From: Citromicrobium sp.
GTDB taxonomy: Bacteria; Pseudomonadota; Alphaproteobacteria; Sphingomonadales; Sphingomonadaceae
Assembly: GCA_003248395.1 (NCBI GenBank)
Contig: QFNA01000031.1
Coordinates: 1-31,779, forward strand
Direction of reading: 5' to 3'
DNA: 31,779 bases
The notes beneath the pieces are model-generated. The model saw only the letters and a list, made by a program, of their open reading frames with translations, searched no databases and had not been told where the DNA came from. This document shows, one piece after another, positions 28,427 through 31,779 of this stretch. Position numbers and translations under genes: made by a program. Within the stretch, counting starts at the first letter, position 1; every line of letters begins with the position of its first letter.

Positions 28427-30784
28427 CTAATCAGCCGACAAACCCAGCTCATCATGGATCTTTTCTAGGAGTAGCACTTCTTCACGATTCAACCCTTTCT
28501 CCTTAGATCCCTCGTGAGCCCACAAATTTCGCAGAGTGCTAAAAAGTGAAATCCACTTTAATTTCTCATCTTTGCTGTTGCTCCCGTACCCGACATCAAT
28601 TGAAAAATGCTTCTCAAAAGTTTGAAAATTGTCAGGAGACTCTTCTGGAGATTTGGTCCAGTATTTTTCTATGATTCTTTTATAGTCCGAAATAAAGAAT
28701 TGCTCTGTCCAGTCTATTGAGACGCGTCCTAAGCCCTCCTTATATCGTTTTTCTTCGAGTTCCTTCGCGCGCATTTCGCAATCGCGTTGGATTGAACCAA
28801 TCTCAATATCCCAGTTGTCGTCGAAAAGGGTTTTGAGCTGGTGAATAATATATTTCTTTAAATGTCTCTCAATTTCAGTTCCGAGTGAACGACCTCGATC
28901 TTGCAGCTCCTGATCTTGCCGTTCTTGCCAATCGATGAGCTCTGGTGGTTGGTAGGCAGGATGTTTGGCGTTTATGAGCGCCTGAAAGCTTCTGAGCCAA
29001 ATTATATCCGCACCACCACCCAACTTTTCCAAAAGCCTGTCGCTTTCTTCTTTTGATTGCTCCTTTAGCTGCTTGAATAAAGACCGCAAGAACGGCTTTA
29101 TCGCATCAAATCGATCTTCAGAATTCGACTTTTTTGTAATATTCGAAGAATCAATAGCGAAACTATTGAGGCTACCCATCAAACCAATAAAAGCGTATGT
29201 CCCTCGATTAGAGAAAATGAAATCTTGCAAAGCATTCCGGTTTGAGCCAAATTGTTCTTCCGCGTACTCGTAACAGAGATTTATGTAATCAACTATGCGA
29301 GTACGTGTTTTCTCCATTTCCTTGAGATGGTCGTGATTGGTCGGATCATACAAAGAGGTCTCCACTGTTCCCTCTTTGAAACTGTTCCCTCTCGCCTCCG
29401 GCAACAGTCCGCACCGAAGGAGTGACTCTGCGAAAGGTCGGGCTTGCAATTCTGCGCGGTCTTCGCCCAAGGAAATTCTGCCAAACAATGGTCCTGACTG
29501 ATCTCCGCCGAGGGTGCGGATGATTGACGACCTTAAAGCTTTCATTCGCGAATCTAAGCGCGGAGCGTCCCAGTAGAGGTCTTCTTCCAAAGTAATACGG
29601 AGCGTGGGGCTTACGGCTTTCTGATTTTCGTTGATGTCCATAAACAGCCCAAGTTGTTCGGACGCTTCAAGATCAACGAAGGCGACTACCGGTATCGTAT
29701 TTGAATCGCGATAACGGGTCCCAGCGTAGCCATAGATCCGATGCTGGCCATCAATGATGTAGGCGATGGCGTATGTATTGGGTATTTTCACGATCCCCGT
29801 GCGGGAACGCGTCGCATCGCCACGAGAATGGCCTTGGAATTCAATACCCTTCCCGCGAGTATTGAAGTTAAGTATTACAGAGTTCGGAAAATACCCACCG
29901 TCCTCAATAAATTTTGAGATACCCTTCAGGCGACTTGGAACCAGCAGCCTCTGGTATGTAGGCATTTCTGCTTCATTCGCTCTTGTTCTGTGGAGAACGA
30001 ATCCGAGCTTGAGCAGCAGGCTCGGCTCGATAGAAAACATATAGTAAGTTTTGTCGCCCATCCGACCCTCAATTGCCGGAAGTTCAATTTTTTCTTTGGT
30101 GATTGATTGACCCTTGAAAAGAAGTCCAGCGAATTGAAAATTCGCCGCGTCCTTATAAGATTTCAATAGTCCGTTCACGTAGTCAAAAGTGTTGTCGTTG
30201 AAATATAGGGAGCCAGTAGACTCAAGCCTCTCTACGTCAGCGCTTGTCTTGCTTAGGCGAATATTTCTTGTAGCGAAAATATACTTAAGTCTCTTACCTT
30301 GGCCAAAAAGTTGGTCACATGCTTTTTTGTAGCCATCCAGTCGGCGCGCTAGGGCTTCAAATTCCGTCTTATAGGATTGCGCCTTGGTCGAATGTTCTGC
30401 TGATTTACACTCGACGAGAAGAACGCTGTCGTCGTTTACTGCAACCAAATCAATTTGCTTGCGATCATTTGAGTCTTTCGAAAACGGTATTCGGAAATCT
30501 TCTGCGACATTAAGAAGGCGATAACCTAAATCATAGAATTGGCACCACAAGTCGTCTTCAAATTGAACGTTGTGTTGCTTCGCAATTCGTATTTTTGTTT
30601 TGGTTTTTAGTGGCTTTCCGAATTCTTCCCAACCTTCTTTTTTGTAATCGTCAACTAGACTATGGTCCACGCTCTTTGTGTGAAATTTCAAAGATTTTGC
30701 TCGATAGAGACGCAGAAGTTCGGTCGGATCACTCGACATTTTTGCGTGCAAGTCTGCTGCGGTGGCCGGATCCATGAAACTCAT
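28427..30784 (-). CDS. DGQHR-domain protein with PD-(D/E)XK nuclease-like N-terminus and HEPN-like C-terminus
   Basis: The 785-residue protein appears to have three parts. Residues 70-215 resemble a PD-(D/E)XK nuclease: an upstream acidic helix near E76, then D112 in KQIDLVAV and E125-x-K127 in VLLVECKSA. Residues 230-560 form a DGQHR domain as in DndB-like proteins, with IIDGQHRIYGY (DGQHR at 345-349), VAFVDLEASEQL and FMDINENQKAVSPTL. After a helical, charged linker (about 560-700) the C-terminus has FSTLRNLWAHEG, where R752 and H757 make the R-x4-H motif of HEPN ribonucleases, as in Swt1-type domains. No signal peptide or membrane segment is seen. The gene is AT-rich against its surroundings and overlaps the methyltransferase stop by ATGA, so both form one operon. 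Nucleic-acid cleavage is inferred, not shown. It does not match a named defence system that I know. Confidence 0.82.
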   Translation of the reverse strand: MSFMDPATAADLHAKMSSDPTELLRLYRAKSLKFHTKSVDHSLVDDYKKEGWEEFGKPLKTKTKIRIAKQHNVQFEDDLWCQFYDLGYRLLNVAEDFRIPFSKDSNDRKQIDLVAVNDDSVLLVECKSAEHSTKAQSYKTEFEALARRLDGYKKACDQLFGQGKRLKYIFATRNIRLSKTSADVERLESTGSLYFNDNTFDYVNGLLKSYKDAANFQFAGLLFKGQSITKEKIELPAIEGRMGDKTYYMFSIEPSLLLKLGFVLHRTRANEAEMPTYQRLLVPSRLKGISKFIEDGGYFPNSVILNFNTRGKGIEFQGHSRGDATRSRTGIVKIPNTYAIAYIIDGQHRIYGYAGTRYRDSNTIPVVAFVDLEASEQLGLFMDINENQKAVSPTLRITLEEDLYWDAPRLDSRMKALRSSIIRTLGGDQSGPLFGRISLGEDRAELQARPFAESLLRCGLLPEARGNSFKEGTVETSLYDPTNHDHLKEMEKTRTRIVDYINLCYEYAEEQFGSNRNALQDFIFSNRGTYAFIGLMGSLNSFAIDSSNITKKSNSEDRFDAIKPFLRSLFKQLKEQSKEESDRLLEKLGGGADIIWLRSFQALINAKHPAYQPPELIDWQERQDQELQDRGRSLGTEIERHLKKYIIHQLKTLFDDNWDIEIGSIQRDCEMRAKELEEKRYKEGLGRVSIDWTEQFFISDYKRIIEKYWTKSPEESPDNFQTFEKHFSIDVGYGSNSKDEKLKWISLFSTLRNLWAHEGSKEKGLNREEVLLLEKIHDELGLSAD

Positions 30785-31614
30785 TCGAACCTACTCCTTT
30801 TGCGCACTCCAAGCCGGTACAGAACCTCAGTAGACTGTCCTCTCCCGGTCAACTTCCCCGAGATTTTTGAGTTTCGTGGCATCACCAACGGGGTGCCAAG
30901 GTCTGCGTAGAGCTCAATTATGCTTTCGTGATTAGCATTTGTTAGGAAAACAGTCGCTCCCCGCTCTAAAGCATTTGCGACGCATCCTTTGAGCCTTACT
31001 TGATCGCCCCAATCAAAGATTTTCTGGTTATATTCGATGAAGCCATTGGCGTTGTGGGCAACGGTGTATGGTGGATCGACAAATATGAAGTCACCTGATG
31101 TTGCTGAGGCTAAAGTTTCTTCAAAGTCTTGGCATCGAAGATCGATGTTATGAAGGGCGTGGGCAATGGCTCGAAAATCGTCATCAGGCCGTAAAACTTG
31201 CGTTTTGATACCAATCGGCACGTTAAACTGGCCTTTGAGATTTTCACGATAGAGACCGTTAAAGCACGTCCTGTTTAGATATATGAATTGTGCAGCGCGC
31301 GAATATTTGGAGCGTCGACTTTTCGATCTTTCTTCGTAATAGAATTCAGCCGAATGCAATTTCACGTATTTTTTCAAATGTGAGTAAACTGCCGACCAAT
31401 TATCTTTCAAAGCGGCATAGGCGGCGATAAGTCGAGGGTTGGCGTCTGCAAGAGTGCCAGTTCTGGGCGCGACATGGAAAAAGACCGCACCGCCTCCGAC
31501 AAAAGGCTCAATATAACGGCCCTCAAAGTTGGGGATTTCGAATTCAGATCGGCTCAGAAGCCATCGTTTTCCACCTGCCCACTTCACGAAGGGCTTCGCG
31601 ACTATGCTACTCAA
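30781..31614 (-). CDS. Dam/D12-class DNA adenine-N6 methyltransferase
   Basis: The 277-residue enzyme has the D12-class order. Motif X is PFVKWAGGKRWLL (8-20), the SAM-binding motif I is YIEPFVGGGAVFF (34-46), then ADANPRLIAAYAAL, the class-typical IYLNRTCFNGLYREN (111-125), and the catalytic motif IV DPPY (180-183) in FVDPPYTVAHN. It methylates adenine N6 in a short DNA site; the site cannot be read from sequence, although GATC is common in the class. The start is a TTG at 31614: a stop codon lies seven codons upstream, and no ATG or GTG occurs before motif X. It is the first gene of the cassette and likely protects or marks host DNA. Confidence 0.93.
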   Translation of the reverse strand: MSSIVAKPFVKWAGGKRWLLSRSEFEIPNFEGRYIEPFVGGGAVFFHVAPRTGTLADANPRLIAAYAALKDNWSAVYSHLKKYVKLHSAEFYYEERSKSRRSKYSRAAQFIYLNRTCFNGLYRENLKGQFNVPIGIKTQVLRPDDDFRAIAHALHNIDLRCQDFEETLASATSGDFIFVDPPYTVAHNANGFIEYNQKIFDWGDQVRLKGCVANALERGATVFLTNANHESIIELYADLGTPLVMPRNSKISGKLTGRGQSTEVLYRLGVRKRSRFE

Positions 31615-31683
31615 TTGAAGACCCCACGACGATTAGGTCTGGACATCTGAAATTTAATTCTTCCGTCAGGTCAAGGTTGCAGT
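31615..31683. other. Upstream region of the methyltransferase cassette
   Basis: This short AT-rich gap holds the presumed cassette promoter on the minus strand. A TTGACC (complement of 31669-31674) and an AT-rich TAAATT (complement of 31651-31656) are present, but only 12 bases apart, so no standard sigma-70 promoter can be called. The insertion sequence starts directly next to it and could alter expression. Confidence 0.3.
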
Positions 31684-31779
31684 TGACGTGACCCCCTGAT
31701 TTTCCTCCAAGTTGGATTAGAGTCTGGCCTTGAAGGAAGGACAGACGATGAAGCGTACGAGGTTTTCAGAAGAGCAGAT
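31684..31779 (+). mobile_element. Left end of an IS3-family insertion sequence (partial)
   Basis: A TGACGTGACCCCCTGATTTT stretch beginning at 31684 looks like the terminal inverted repeat of IS3-family elements. A transposase OrfA start follows 64 bp inside it. The right end and the target duplication are outside the window, so the exact boundary is inferred. Confidence 0.7.
31748..31779 (+). CDS. IS3-family transposase OrfA, N-terminal fragment cut by window end
   Basis: The first ten residues, MKRTRFSEEQ, match the opening of OrfA proteins of the IS3 family, which carry a helix-turn-helix and bind the element ends. A GGAAGG ribosome binding site lies a few bases before the ATG. The rest of OrfA and OrfB would lie beyond position 31779. 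Confidence 0.75.
   Translation, partial: MKRTRFSEEQ

Noticed and set aside
28427..31614. Classical DNA phosphorothioation (Dnd) island
   Set aside because: The DGQHR motif suggests DndB, but no DndA/C/D/E-like sequence is present in the window; the partner is an adenine methyltransferase instead.

Overview
The window comes from a GC-rich alphaproteobacterium, most likely order Sphingomonadales, family Erythrobacteraceae. This is inferred from the protein sequences, the trmD-rplS and rpsF-rpsR-rplI gene orders, and the codon usage. No rRNA or tRNA gene was seen, so the genus cannot be fixed from this stretch.

Layout. (1) Positions 1-1236 hold trmD, rplS and a clear terminator. (2) Positions 1329-10761 hold a peptidase and amino-acid region: a broken S9 dipeptidyl peptidase, asd with a TTG start, a small lipoprotein, a GFA-fold protein, an alpha/beta hydrolase, a broken M2 peptidase, a YncE-like fragment, the intact rimB-like/rimK pair and a SIMPL-domain gene with one in-frame stop. 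(3) Positions 11164-13129 hold an arsenic operon (arsR-arsC-acr3) with 4-bp overlaps and a perfect operator palindrome. (4) Positions 13169-19476 hold amn, the ribosomal operon rpsF-rpsR-rplI, a DUF808 membrane protein, and a divergent pair (Mpl/MurC-type ligase and LD-carboxypeptidase) suggesting murein recycling. (5) Positions 19499-26359 hold fabD-fabG, a dnaN lacking its conserved C-terminus, and a minus-strand run fpr-phaC-phaZ with a Pseudomonas-like class II PHA synthase and its depolymerase. (6) lepA occupies 26493-28310.

After lepA the composition changes abruptly to AT-rich. A diverged second copy of the last ~57 nt of lepA (28360-28416) marks the boundary. Next come two minus-strand genes overlapping by 4 bp: a Dam/D12-type adenine methyltransferase (TTG start) and a 785-residue protein. 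The latter combines an N-terminal PD-(D/E)XK-like nuclease motif, a central DGQHR (DndB-like) domain and a C-terminal HEPN-type R-x4-H motif. The left end of an IS3-family insertion sequence begins about 70 bp upstream of the methyltransferase and runs off the window. This two-gene cassette is the best candidate for an undescribed system, plausibly a methylation-linked defence module.

A second theme is gene decay. Five genes appear damaged: the S9 peptidase, the M2 peptidase, the YncE-like gene, the SIMPL gene and the dnaN 3' end. Because dnaN is normally essential, assembly error must be considered as well as real pseudogenisation.
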